Below are positions 1 to 7,877 of a stretch of 64,000 nt of DNA, in pieces. Origin of the DNA: Amycolatopsis sp. EV170708-02-1. Its GTDB lineage: Bacteria > Actinomycetota > Actinomycetes > Mycobacteriales > Pseudonocardiaceae. Position 1 is the first letter of the stretch. Every line of letters starts with the position of its first letter. The position numbers and the translations under genes are program-made. The stretch is taken from contig NZ_CP092497.1 of NCBI RefSeq assembly GCF_022479115.1, positions 3,286,001 through 3,350,000 of the forward strand, read 5' to 3'. The notes under the pieces are model-generated. The model did no database searches. It saw nothing but the letters and a program-made list of their open reading frames with translations, and had not been told where the DNA came from.

Positions 1-1027
1 CGACCATATCGTTCTGGAAGCAGCCCGCGATCCGCTTCGCTTCCGGTTCGGACAGGTTCTTGACGTAGTGCCGCGAACCGATCAGCCCGTACTCCTCCGA
101 GCCCCACAGCGCGAACCGCAGCGTCTTGTTCGTCGGCAGGTGGCGCAGGACACGCGCCAGCTCCAGGCACAGCACGGTGCCGCTGCCGTCGTCGTTGGCA
201 CCGGGGGAGCCGGGGACGCTGTCGTAGTGCGCGGTCACCATGACCACGCCGTCGTCCTTGCCGGGGAACGTGGCGGGCCGCTCGGCGATGACGTTGTAGG
301 ACGTCAGGTTCTTGTGGTGCGTCGCCGTCGCCTTGACGGTGACCGAGCCCTTGGCGAGCCGTTCGCGCAGGCGCTCCACCTGTACTTGGGCCAGGCCCAG
401 CACCGGGATGGTGACCGGCGTGGCGAGCGTCGGGGAGAACGCGGACAGCTTGCGTGCCGGGTCGGCGCCGATCCGGCCGAGCAGCACGGCGTCCGCTCCG
501 CGCTGCGCCGCCGTCAGGTACGCGTCGGCCTTGTTCGCCACGGCGGCGATCAGCACGATCTTGCCGGTCAGGTCGTCGGGCAGGGTGCTGCCGTCACCGG
601 CGTCGACGACGACCGCCTCGCGGGTGACGTCCTGCAAGCCTTGCGGCGACGAGCCGGTCTGCCAGCTGTCACGCCCGATCGACAGGCCGCCCAGGAACTT
701 GTCGGCGATCGGGAACGGCTGCAGCGTGACCTGATAGCGCAGGTCGCGAAGCACCTTCGCGATGTAGTCCCTGGCCCGCAGTTCGCCTTCGGTGCCGGCG
801 ATCCGGGGACCGATCTTGTCGCTGAGCACCCGGAGGTGCTCCAGCGCCCGCCGCGAACGGACTCGTGCGACCACGGGGTAATCACCGAACTCCAGCGACG
901 GCGGGAACTGCGCGCCCGGACGTTGTTGCGTGGCCGCGGCGGCGGTGCCGGGGTTCAACCCGATCGTCGCCGCGCCCGCCAGTGCCACCGCGCCCGCGAG
1001 CACCTCACGTCTGCGCAGACCTGCCAT
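1..1027 (-). CDS. Secreted M28 family zinc aminopeptidase (C-terminus beyond window)
   Basis: Reading the minus strand from ATG at 1027 stays open to the window edge, so the 3' end is missing. The N-terminus has a twin-arginine style signal (RRREVLAGA near residues 5-14, a hydrophobic stretch, then Ala-rich cleavage region), so the product is probably exported by Tat. A protease-associated-like region precedes the M28 catalytic core. The di-zinc ligands are visible: AHYDS with His267, GANDDGSG with Asp279/280, and WGSEEYGLIGS with the Glu311-Glu312 pair, where the first Glu is the expected general base. Family knowledge: such enzymes remove N-terminal residues from peptides outside the cell. 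A GAGGGG Shine-Dalgarno precedes the ATG. Substrate preference cannot be read from sequence. Confidence 0.9.
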   Translation of the reverse strand, partial: MAGLRRREVLAGAVALAGAATIGLNPGTAAAATQQRPGAQFPPSLEFGDYPVVARVRSRRALEHLRVLSDKIGPRIAGTEGELRARDYIAKVLRDLRYQVTLQPFPIADKFLGGLSIGRDSWQTGSSPQGLQDVTREAVVVDAGDGSTLPDDLTGKIVLIAAVANKADAYLTAAQRGADAVLLGRIGADPARKLSAFSPTLATPVTIPVLGLAQVQVERLRERLAKGSVTVKATATHHKNLTSYNVIAERPATFPGKDDGVVMVTAHYDSVPGSPGANDDGSGTVLCLELARVLRHLPTNKTLRFALWGSEEYGLIGSRHYVKNLSEPEAKRIAGCFQNDMV

Positions 1028-1118
1028 GGAACACCCCTCACTTCTCGGAGAAACTCGTTCGAGTAGCCAATAGTGCGCCGGTCACCGGAGCAACCTCCGA
1101 TCGTCCCCTTTTTCCGGT

Positions 1119-1493
1119 TCAGCGCGCGGCGACCCGGCGGTAGGCGTGCGAGACGGCGACGACGCCGGAGACCGCCGCGGCGATCACCCCGCCGATCAGC
1201 AGCACGGTCCCGACGAAGGGCCCGAAGCCGCCGACGTCGGCGAGCCGCCCCCAGAAGGAGCCTTCGAGGAGCGCGCCGACGAGGATGAAGACCGGCGCGG
1301 CGACGCCGAGGAAGAGGATCCACCGGTACTTGGCGGCGAGCGTCAGTACGAGGATCCCGGTCACGCCGAGGATGAACGGGCCGGGCGGGATGTCCGGAAA
1401 ACCGGGGACGCCCGAGGCGATCTGGATGAGCAGGCCGGCGACGCCGACGAAGAGGAAGAAGGCGTTGGAGACGGCGGCGGTGGAACGGTTCAT
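1119..1493 (-). CDS. Small four-helix membrane protein, function unknown
   Basis: 124 aa. The protein is almost entirely hydrophobic, with about four membrane segments (around residues 10-28, 35-54, 58-78 and 92-115) and a short basic tail (YRRVAAR). I chose ATG 1493 over an upstream in-frame ATG at 1523 because GAGGAG lies 6 nt before it. It stands alone between the aminopeptidase and the DUF2716 gene, both also on the minus strand. I do not recognise a named family; function unknown. Confidence 0.7.
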   Translation of the reverse strand: MNRSTAAVSNAFFLFVGVAGLLIQIASGVPGFPDIPPGPFILGVTGILVLTLAAKYRWILFLGVAAPVFILVGALLEGSFWGRLADVGGFGPFVGTVLLIGGVIAAAVSGVVAVSHAYRRVAAR

Positions 1494-1578
1494 GGTGAAC
1501 TCCTCACTGGGTTTCAAGACCACTGAAGAGTCCCGTTCACGGCGGCCGAGGGCGTCCGCCCGGAAGCGGCAATCGGGC

Positions 1579-2043
1579 CTACGCGGACCTACGTAGCGGC
1601 TTGCCGAGGATCAGGGTGAGTTCGGCCGAAATCGCGGTCACCAGTGGTTCGCCGAACACGCAGATCGTGTACTCCCAAGGGTGACCGAACGTGCCGAGCC
1701 GGAAGTCCGGGGTCAGGTAGATGTGGTAGTCGCCGTCCGGGAACGGGCTGAGCGGCCACTCCTTCGCGGTGGTCGCGAGCCGGTACGACTCGTGGCGCCA
1801 GTCGAGCGCGTACACCTCGTCGGCACACGAGATCAGGCCTTTCCGGATCACGGAGACCATCCACTCCAGCAGCTCGTACTCCGGATGCTTGTCGAGGGCG
1901 GTCAGGCGCCAGGTCGCCGACCCTGGGGGCTCCACGATCCCGGGCCAGTTGAGCGGGTCGTTGCCGGCTCGGAACGAGAAGTCCGCGAAGAAACGCTTCC
2001 ACACCCGTGTGTATTCGGGGCCGGGCAGCGGCTCGACGCTCAT
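1579..2043 (-). CDS. DUF2716 family protein
   Basis: 154 aa, soluble, starting at ATG 2043 (MSVEPLPGPEY). The pattern of aromatic residues and the PPGSATWRLTALD segment, followed later by ALDWRHESYRL and a FPDGDYHIYLTPDF stretch, resembles DUF2716 proteins of actinomycetes, which have no established biochemical role. It is divergent from an HxlR regulator with only about 20 bp between the two start codons, so the regulator may control it. The family call is by recall of the motif pattern, not by a search. Confidence 0.65.
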   Translation of the reverse strand: MSVEPLPGPEYTRVWKRFFADFSFRAGNDPLNWPGIVEPPGSATWRLTALDKHPEYELLEWMVSVIRKGLISCADEVYALDWRHESYRLATTAKEWPLSPFPDGDYHIYLTPDFRLGTFGHPWEYTICVFGEPLVTAISAELTLILGKPLRRSA

Positions 2044-2064
2044 CCAGCGAAGGGTAACTTCGGA

Positions 2065-2451
2065 GTGGTGAAGCCGCTGAGTCCCGACATGTTCGCGCCC
2101 GGCTGCCCGTCGAACCTGACCCCGTTCCGGATCGGCGACAAATGGGCGGGCCTGGTCGTGCAGTGCCTGGAAGAAGGGCCGCGTCGGTTCTCCGAGCTGC
2201 GGGTGCCCTTGAGGGGAGTCACGCCGAAGGTCCTCACGGAGACCCTGAGGGCTCTGGAGCGCGACGGCATGATCACGCGGACGGCGTACGACGAGACGCC
2301 GCCGCGGGTGGAGTACGAGCTCACTTCGCTCGGCCGGACGTTGTTCGAGCCGATGGAGGCGTGCCGTAAGTGGGCGGCGGAGCACCTTCCGGAGCTCGTC
2401 GCCGCCCGTGAGGCCTCCTTGGCCGGCAGCCAGGCGAAGCCTGCCCGTTGA
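2065..2451 (+). CDS. HxlR family winged-helix transcriptional regulator
   Basis: 128 aa. Typical HxlR layout: a Cys near the N-terminus (APGCPSN), IGDKWAGLVVQCL, then the winged helix (RFSELRVPLRGVTPKVLTETLRALERDGMI) and a wing ending VEYELTSLGRTLFEPM. HxlR proteins bind DNA as dimers and often answer to thiol-reactive or redox signals, commonly acting on a divergent neighbour. Start is uncertain: GTG 2065 with AAGGG 10 nt upstream is preferred, while ATG 2089 would also give a full domain. It overlaps the promoter space of the divergent DUF2716 gene. Confidence 0.85.
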   Translation: MVKPLSPDMFAPGCPSNLTPFRIGDKWAGLVVQCLEEGPRRFSELRVPLRGVTPKVLTETLRALERDGMITRTAYDETPPRVEYELTSLGRTLFEPMEACRKWAAEHLPELVAAREASLAGSQAKPAR

Positions 2452-2476
2452 GGGTGGCGGTGGGGCGGGGCCCGGG

Positions 2477-2578
2477 CTAGCCGAGCAGGCCGAGCACGAC
2501 GATCGTCAGCAGCGTGATGGCGGCGGCGAACGTGGTCACCCAGGCGCGCTGGGCGGCGGTGATGGAGGCGTTGTTCAC
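2477..2578 (-). CDS. Very small single-span membrane protein (33 aa), hypothetical
   Basis: GTG 2578 to TAG 2477 encodes a 33-residue peptide with a polar N-terminus (MNNASITAAQRAWV) and one hydrophobic span (residues about 17-33, rich in Ala, Ile, Leu, Val). A GGGGAA-like ribosome site precedes it. No other plausible gene occupies this interval. Small size makes the call tentative; no family recognised. Confidence 0.4.
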   Translation of the reverse strand: MNNASITAAQRAWVTTFAAAITLLTIVVLGLLG

Positions 2579-2671
2579 GGCGGTTCCCCGGGGGAGAGAA
2601 GCGACAGGTCCGCCGGGAACAGCGCGTTGATCAGGCTCCGCGTTACCTGCCGGGCGCCGGTGTGATCAACG

Positions 2672-2782
2672 TCACTGGTCGTGCTGGTGATGCCGTTCGC
2701 GCGCCGTGTACCAGAGCACTCCGGCAGCGGCCGCCACCATCGCGCCGAACGCCGAGAACCCCACCACGATCGCTTGCGTCAT
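2672..2782 (-). CDS. Very small single-span membrane protein (36 aa), hypothetical
   Basis: ATG 2782 (or the adjacent GTG 2785) to TGA 2672 encodes MTQAIVVGFSAFGAMVAAAA..., one hydrophobic span followed by a charged His-rich tail (RERHHQHDQ). A strong purine-rich ribosome site (GAGAGGAC) lies just upstream. The shape, an N-out single span with a short cytosolic His/Arg tail, and its neighbour of like size suggest a pair of small membrane proteins. Function unknown; the tail could bind metal, which is only a guess. Confidence 0.45.
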   Translation of the reverse strand: MTQAIVVGFSAFGAMVAAAAGVLWYTARERHHQHDQ

Positions 2783-2857
2783 CACTCGTCCTCTCTCGTT
2801 GTGTCCCTACCGGGAAGACGTCCGAGACGCGGGGTTGTGGCGCGGTCGTAGCGGACG

Positions 2858-3148
2858 TCACATGCCCGCGAGTACCCCGTCGATCTGCGACGCGAGCGAG
2901 AAGTCCTTCTCCGTCAGCCCTCCGGCGGAGTGCGTGCTGAGCCGGAACGTCACCGTCCGCCAGCGGATGTCGATGTCGGGATGGTGGTCGGCCGCCTCCG
3001 CCAATTCGGCCACCTTGTCCACCGCTTCGATGGCCTTGGGGAAGCTCGGCAGCTTCGCCGTCCGCTCGATCGTCGCGCCGTCACGGGTCCAGCCGGAGAG
3101 CTTGCTCACGGCTGCGTCGGCCTGCTGGTCGTTCAAGATTTCCGCCAT
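2858..3148 (-). CDS. 4a-hydroxytetrahydrobiopterin dehydratase (pterin-4a-carbinolamine dehydratase)
   Basis: 96 aa, the usual length of this single-domain family. The signature EAADHHPDIDIRWRTVTF contains the paired His residues of the active site, followed by THSAGGLTEKDF, where another conserved His sits. The enzyme dehydrates 4a-hydroxypterin formed by aromatic amino-acid hydroxylases; in bacteria lacking such a hydroxylase nearby, as here, the physiological substrate is often unclear. Start ATG 3148 has GGAG 5 nt upstream. It is divergent from the thiamine-type ABC operon with about 75 bp between starts. Confidence 0.92.
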   Translation of the reverse strand: MAEILNDQQADAAVSKLSGWTRDGATIERTAKLPSFPKAIEAVDKVAELAEAADHHPDIDIRWRTVTFRLSTHSAGGLTEKDFSLASQIDGVLAGM

Positions 3149-3223
3149 GACTCCATGGTGGTACGCCGTCGGCTACGCTGCACGTTTGCCACGGGTCCCC
3201 CCTTGAAGAACGCAGGAGGCTAG

Positions 3224-4276
3224 ATGAAACGCGCCCTCCGCACGGTCGTTGCGGCTGGCACGGTGGCCGCCCTCGTCGCGGGCTGCTCGCTCTCCGGGAA
3301 CACGGGGAACGACCCGCAGGCGCCGGCGACGGTCACGCTCGTGACACACGACTCGTGGCTCGCGCCCCAGGAGGTCCTCGACGCGTTCGAGCGGCAGTCC
3401 GGGATCAAGATCTCCGTGCTCAAGCAGGGGGACGCGGGCGCGCTGACCAACAAACTGGTGCTCACCAAGGCGAACCCGATCGGTGACGTCGCGTACGGCA
3501 TCGACTCGACGTTCGCCTCGCGCGCGCTCACCGAGGGCGTTTTCGAGCAGTACACCAGCCCGGAGGCCGACCGCGGCCCGCAGCGCTACTCCGTCGACCC
3601 CGAGCACCGGCTCTCCGCGGTCGACCTCGGAGACGTCTGCGTCAACGTCGACACCCGGTACTTCGCGGACAAGGGGATCCCGGAGCCGAAGTCGTTCGCG
3701 GACCTGGCCGACGCCAAGTACAAGGACCTGATGATCGCCGAAAGCCCCGCGACGTCGTCGCCCGGCCTGGCGTTCCTGCTCGGCACCGTCGCCCAGTTCG
3801 GCGAGCAGGGCTGGCAGGGGTACTGGACACAGCTGAAGGCCAACGGTCTCAAGGTGGTCAGCGGCTGGGAAGAGGCCTACTCCAAGGAATTCTCCGGTTC
3901 CTCGGGGAAGGGCCCGCGCCCGATCGTCGTCTCCTACGCCTCTTCGCCCGCCGCCGAGATCGGCGACGACGGCAAGCCGCGTACGAAGGCCCTGCTGGAC
4001 ACCTGCTACCGCCAGGTCGAGTACGCGGGGGTGCTGAAGGGCGGCAAGCAGGTCGAGAAGGCCCGCAAGGTCGTGGACTTCCTGCTGTCCCAGCAGTTCC
4101 AGGTGACGGTGGCGAGCAACATGTACGTGTACCCGGCCCGTCAGGGCGTCGAGCTCCCGCAGGGCTGGGCACAGGCCGCGCCGCAGCCGCAGCAGCCGAA
4201 GACGCTCGAACCGGCCAAGATCCAGGCCGGGCGCGAGCAGTGGATCGCCCAGTGGCGCACGCTACTCGAAGGCTGA
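3224..4276 (+). CDS. thiB: Thiamine-type ABC transporter substrate-binding lipoprotein
   Basis: 350 aa lipoprotein: a signal peptide ends in the lipobox LVAGC with Cys21. Segments match the ThiB family well, including VTHDSW at the start of the mature domain, VAYGIDST, PATSSPGLAFLLG, VVSGWEEAY, VVSYASSPAAE and the C-terminal NMYVYPA and QWIAQWRTLLEG. ThiB proteins capture thiamine or its phosphates outside the membrane and deliver them to ThiP. AGGAGG precedes the ATG. It is the first gene of a three-gene importer operon. The 75-nt leader is too short for a TPP riboswitch and I see no THI-box, so thiamine repression at this site is not evident. Confidence 0.88.
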   Translation: MKRALRTVVAAGTVAALVAGCSLSGNTGNDPQAPATVTLVTHDSWLAPQEVLDAFERQSGIKISVLKQGDAGALTNKLVLTKANPIGDVAYGIDSTFASRALTEGVFEQYTSPEADRGPQRYSVDPEHRLSAVDLGDVCVNVDTRYFADKGIPEPKSFADLADAKYKDLMIAESPATSSPGLAFLLGTVAQFGEQGWQGYWTQLKANGLKVVSGWEEAYSKEFSGSSGKGPRPIVVSYASSPAAEIGDDGKPRTKALLDTCYRQVEYAGVLKGGKQVEKARKVVDFLLSQQFQVTVASNMYVYPARQGVELPQGWAQAAPQPQQPKTLEPAKIQAGREQWIAQWRTLLEG

Positions 4277-5898
4277 CCTCCAGGCCGACTTTCCGCGGAG
4301 CCGGGCTGGCCGCCCTCGCCGTGCTGCCGCTCGGTTTCCTCGTGGTTTTCTTCGCCTGGCCGGTCGCGGCGATCGTCGCGCGCGGATTCGGCTCCGGCGG
4401 GGTCGGCACGGCCATCGGCGACCCGCTGACCTGGGAACTCGCCGGGTTCACCGTCGCCAGTGCCGGTGTCTCGACGATCGTCGCGGTGCTGGCGGGCCTG
4501 CCGGTCGCGTTCCTCCTCGCGCGGGTGCGGCTGCCGGGGGTCTCGCTGGTCCGGACGCTCGTGCTGGTGCCGTTCGTGCTGCCGACCGTCGTGGTCGGCC
4601 TGGCGTTCCGCGCGCTCTGGCCCGACGGCGGGCTGCTGCCGCTGGTGCTGGCGAACGCCTTCTTCAACGTCGCCGTCGTCGCGCGCACGGTTTCCGGGCT
4701 GTGGAGCCATCTCGACCCGCGCGCCGTGGACGCGGCCCGTGCGCTCGGCGCGTCGCCGTGGCGTGCCTTCCGTTCGGTGACGCTGCCCGCGCTCGCCCCG
4801 GCCATCGCGTCGTCGGCCGCGGTGGTGTTCCTGTTCTGCGCCACCAGTTTCGGGGTCGTGCTCATCCTCGGCGGAGCGAAGTACCGCACCCTGGAGACCG
4901 AGATCTACCTGCGCACGGTGGAACTGCTCGACCTCTCCGGCGCGGCGGCGTTGTCGCTGGTGCAGTTCGCCGCCGTCGTCGCCGCGCTCGTCGTCGGCGC
5001 GCTGGCGAGGCGGCGCCGGGAGAATGCGGTGCGGCTGCGTTCGCGCAGCGAGACCGCGCGGCGGCCGAGGGGCGGCGAGTGGTGGGCGGTGTCCGCCGGG
5101 CTCGCGGTGGTCGCGCTCCTGATGACGCCGATCGTGGCGCTGCTGGTCGAGTCCGTGTCCACTTCGGACGGTTGGAGCCTCGCAGGCTACGAGGCGCTCG
5201 CCGGACAAGGCTCCCGTGGCGCCCTTCAGGTCTCCGGCTGGGACGCGGCGTCGATGTCGCTGCGGACGGCGTTCGACGCGACGACGCTCGCGATGATCGT
5301 CGGGGTGCTGGCCTCGGTCGTGCTGGTGGCTTTGCGCCGCACGCCGGGCAGGCTGGCCCGCGGCATGGGCGAGACGATGGACGCCGCGCTGATGCTGCCG
5401 CTGGGCGTGTCCGCGGTGACCGTCGGTTTCGGCTACCTCGTCACGCTCGACGCGCTGCCGGGCGACCTGCGGACGTCACCGCTGCTGGTGCCGCTCGCGC
5501 AGGCGCTGGTGATCATCCCACTGATCGTGCGGATGGTGCTGCCGGTGCTGCGGTCGGTCGACGTCCGGCTGCGGCAGGCCGCGTCGACCCTCGGCGCGAG
5601 CCCCGGCCGGGTGTGGCGCGAGATCGACCTCCCGCTGACGGCGCGTTCGCTGGTCGCGGCGGCCGGCTTCGGTTACGTGGTCGCGCTCGGCGAATTCGGC
5701 GCGACGAGCTTCCTGGCCAGGCCGGACGCGCCGACGCTGCCGGTCGCCGTCGCGACGCTGATCTCGCGGCCGGGGGAGCTGAACAACCAGATGGCCTACG
5801 CGGCCTGCGCGCTGCTCATGATCGTGACGGTGGTGGCGGTGGTGCTGATCGACCGGTTCGGCGCGGTCCGCGGGCAGAATTCGGTAGGGGAGTTCTAG
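4240..5898 (+). CDS. thiP: Thiamine-type ABC transporter permease (fused double domain)
   Basis: 552 aa polytopic membrane protein with about 12 spans. Two binding-protein-dependent permease domains are fused, each with an EAA loop that contacts the ATPase: ALGASPWRAFRSVTLPAL near residue 168 and TLGASPGRVWREIDLPL near residue 448. This fusion is the layout of ThiP and of FbpB-type iron permeases; the adjoining ThiB-like protein favours thiamine. The start codon GTG 4240 lies inside the end of the preceding gene (37-bp overlap); GTG 4252 is an alternative. The stop overlaps the start of the ATPase gene. Confidence 0.88.
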   Translation: MDRPVAHATRRLTSRPTFRGAGLAALAVLPLGFLVVFFAWPVAAIVARGFGSGGVGTAIGDPLTWELAGFTVASAGVSTIVAVLAGLPVAFLLARVRLPGVSLVRTLVLVPFVLPTVVVGLAFRALWPDGGLLPLVLANAFFNVAVVARTVSGLWSHLDPRAVDAARALGASPWRAFRSVTLPALAPAIASSAAVVFLFCATSFGVVLILGGAKYRTLETEIYLRTVELLDLSGAAALSLVQFAAVVAALVVGALARRRRENAVRLRSRSETARRPRGGEWWAVSAGLAVVALLMTPIVALLVESVSTSDGWSLAGYEALAGQGSRGALQVSGWDAASMSLRTAFDATTLAMIVGVLASVVLVALRRTPGRLARGMGETMDAALMLPLGVSAVTVGFGYLVTLDALPGDLRTSPLLVPLAQALVIIPLIVRMVLPVLRSVDVRLRQAASTLGASPGRVWREIDLPLTARSLVAAAGFGYVVALGEFGATSFLARPDAPTLPVAVATLISRPGELNNQMAYAACALLMIVTVVAVVLIDRFGAVRGQNSVGEF

Positions 5899-6911
5899 TG
5901 TCGCTGTCGGTACGGGACTTGACCGTCCACTATGGATCCTTCGCGGCGGTGAAGCACGCCTCGCTGGACATCGCCGACGGCGAGGTGCTGGCGCTGCTCG
6001 GCCCGTCCGGTTCGGGGAAGTCGACGCTGCTGCGGGCGATCACCGGCCTGGAGCCGCTGACGTCGGGCACCGTGCGGTGGGACGGCGAGGACCTCGCGGG
6101 TGTCCCGGTGCACCGGCGGGAGTTCGGGCTGGTCTTCCAGGACGGGCAGCTGTTCCCGCACAAGGACGTCGCCTCGAACATCGCGTTCGGCCTGCGGATG
6201 CACGACGTCCCGCGCGCCGAGCACGCGGACCGTGTCGGTGCGCTGCTGGAGCTGGTCGGGCTCGTCGGCTACGAGCGGCGGAGGGTGACCGAGCTGTCCG
6301 GCGGGCAGGCGCAGCGCGTGGCACTGGCCCGCGCGCTGGCGCCGGAGCCGCGGTTGCTGCTGCTGGACGAACCACTGTCCGGTTTGGACGCCGGACTGCG
6401 CGAACAGCTGGCGATCGACCTCGCGGCCCTGCTGCGGCGCAGCAAGATCACCGCGCTGCTGGTCACACACGATCAGGAAGAGGCGTTCACGCTCGCCGAC
6501 CGGGTCGCCGTGCTCGACGACGGCGAGATCCGGCAGGAGGGCGCCGTGCGCCGCGTCTGGCGGCAGCCGGTGGACGAGGACGTGGCGCGGTTCCTCGGCG
6601 TGACGACGTTCGTCGAGGGCGAGGCTTCCGGCGGTGTGGTGCGGACTTCGCTCGGGGAGGTCGCGCTGCCGGACGTCGAGGACGGCGCGGTGCGGCTGGG
6701 GCTGCGGCCGCACGGTCTCCGAGTTGCACCGGACGGCGTCGAGGGCGAGGTCGTCGCCGTCGTGCACCGGCGGGAACACGTCCGGCTCGTGGTCGCGCCC
6801 GGCGGTGATCTGTCCACTGTGGACGCCGTCGCACCGGTCACGGCCGATCTGCGCCCCGGCGACACCGTGCGGCTCGCCCTGGACCCGGACGGCGTCGCCC
6901 TCGTGGGCTGA
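5898..6911 (+). CDS. ABC transporter ATP-binding protein of the thiamine-type importer
   Basis: 337 aa. Start GTG 5898 shares one base with the permease stop codon and has TAGGGGAG just upstream, so it is translationally coupled. Walker A GPSGSGKST (residues 35-43), Q-loop VFQDGQLFPH, signature LSGGQAQRVALA and Walker B LLLLDEPLSGLD are intact, as is the switch His in VTHDQEEA. Beyond residue 235 there is a TOBE-like beta domain, so it is longer than enterobacterial ThiQ (about 230 aa) and closer to the FbpC/PotA build. It energises uptake by the ThiB/ThiP pair. Confidence 0.9.
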   Translation: MSLSVRDLTVHYGSFAAVKHASLDIADGEVLALLGPSGSGKSTLLRAITGLEPLTSGTVRWDGEDLAGVPVHRREFGLVFQDGQLFPHKDVASNIAFGLRMHDVPRAEHADRVGALLELVGLVGYERRRVTELSGGQAQRVALARALAPEPRLLLLDEPLSGLDAGLREQLAIDLAALLRRSKITALLVTHDQEEAFTLADRVAVLDDGEIRQEGAVRRVWRQPVDEDVARFLGVTTFVEGEASGGVVRTSLGEVALPDVEDGAVRLGLRPHGLRVAPDGVEGEVVAVVHRREHVRLVVAPGGDLSTVDAVAPVTADLRPGDTVRLALDPDGVALVG

Positions 6912-6989
6912 AAGGGCCTTTCACCTCATCTCACGCGACGAAAGGGCCCTTCACCGCGTCGCATGCGGTGAAGGGCCCTTTCAGCCCAC
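6904..6989. terminator. Nested inverted repeat, bidirectional terminator between convergent genes
   Basis: Outer arms (6904-6918 and 6973-6989, GTGGGCTGAAAGGGCC with its complement) enclose a second pair of arms, GAAAGGGCCCTTCACCGC at 6940-6956 and its complement at 6965-6982. The outer left arm covers the TGA of the upstream ATPase gene. The inner arm sequence recurs exactly at 45344-45386. Placement between convergent genes suggests termination from both sides. Confidence 0.7.
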
Positions 6990-6995
6990 GTCGGG

Positions 6996-7877
6996 TCAGC
7001 CGTCTCGCGTGGTCAGGCGCGAGTAGGCGATCGAGAGCCCGATGACGATGTAGCAGGCGGCCCGCAGGGCGCCCTCGCCGAGCATCGACACATCCAGCGG
7101 ATCCATCAGCACCGCGGCCGGCGCCTGCGCCCAATCCTTGTTGAGCAGGAACGGATGCAGCCACGAAACCGCGTCCAGGAAGCCGAGGATGGTGAACACG
7201 ATCGTCCCCGCGAGCACCGAGGCGACCACCAGCATCGGATGCTCGGTGAACGACGAGATCGCGAGCGCGACCGCGCCGACCGCCCACAGCTGCAGGGTGA
7301 TCCACAGCGCCACCACCAGAAGCCTGCCCAGCGCGTCCCAGACGGTCAGCGTCGACCCGGTGAGGGTGAACATCGAATCGGTGCCGCTGATGATCAGCCC
7401 GGTGACGAAACCGGTGAACGTCATCGCCAGCACCGCGACCACCGACACCGTCGCGACGCCGAAGGCCTTGATCGCGAGCAGCCTGCCCCGCCCGACCGGC
7501 GCGATCAGCCAGCCTCGCAAGGTGCCGTGCGCCGCCTCGCCGGCGATCGCGTCCGCCCCGGCCATCGCCGAGGCGAGCGGCAGGAGCAGCGCCAGCGTCA
7601 TGGTCAGCGCCGCGACCGGCAGGATGAAGCCGTTGTTCATCGCGGAGGCGAGCAGTGCGCCGTCCCCGCCGCCGCCGTTGCCGCCGTTCGCTTCCGACGG
7701 GTCCACCAGCGTCAGCGCGACCCCGATCACGATCGGGATCAGCGCGAGCAGGCCCAGTACGGCCAGCGTGCGGGGTCGCCGGAAGATCCAGCGCAGTTCG
7801 GCGCGGTACAACCGGAGCAGGCCGATGCTGTCCCGGCCGGTCCTCGCCGCGGGTGCCGCGGCCAGAGTGTGGGTCAC
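6996..7877 (-). CDS. ABC-2 type exporter permease subunit
   Basis: 293 aa with about six membrane spans: an N-terminal cytosolic stretch, first span near residue 38-58, a Gly/Asn-rich external loop (residues 65-75), then ADAIAGEAAHGTLRGWLIAPVGR, the coupling region typical of ABC-2 permeases that pair with a DrrA/NatA-like ATPase. Start GTG 7877 overlaps the stop of the upstream ATPase gene by 4 bp, so the two are co-translated. It is the last gene of the LolA-like/ATPase/permease operon. The exported substrate is unknown. Confidence 0.88.
   Translation of the reverse strand: MTHTLAAAPAARTGRDSIGLLRLYRAELRWIFRRPRTLAVLGLLALIPIVIGVALTLVDPSEANGGNGGGGDGALLASAMNNGFILPVAALTMTLALLLPLASAMAGADAIAGEAAHGTLRGWLIAPVGRGRLLAIKAFGVATVSVVAVLAMTFTGFVTGLIISGTDSMFTLTGSTLTVWDALGRLLVVALWITLQLWAVGAVALAISSFTEHPMLVVASVLAGTIVFTILGFLDAVSWLHPFLLNKDWAQAPAAVLMDPLDVSMLGEGALRAACYIVIGLSIAYSRLTTRDG

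Noticed and set aside
3149..3223. TPP riboswitch before the thiamine-type importer
   Set aside because: Only 75 nt are available and no THI-box (CTGAGA, ACCTGA) is present.
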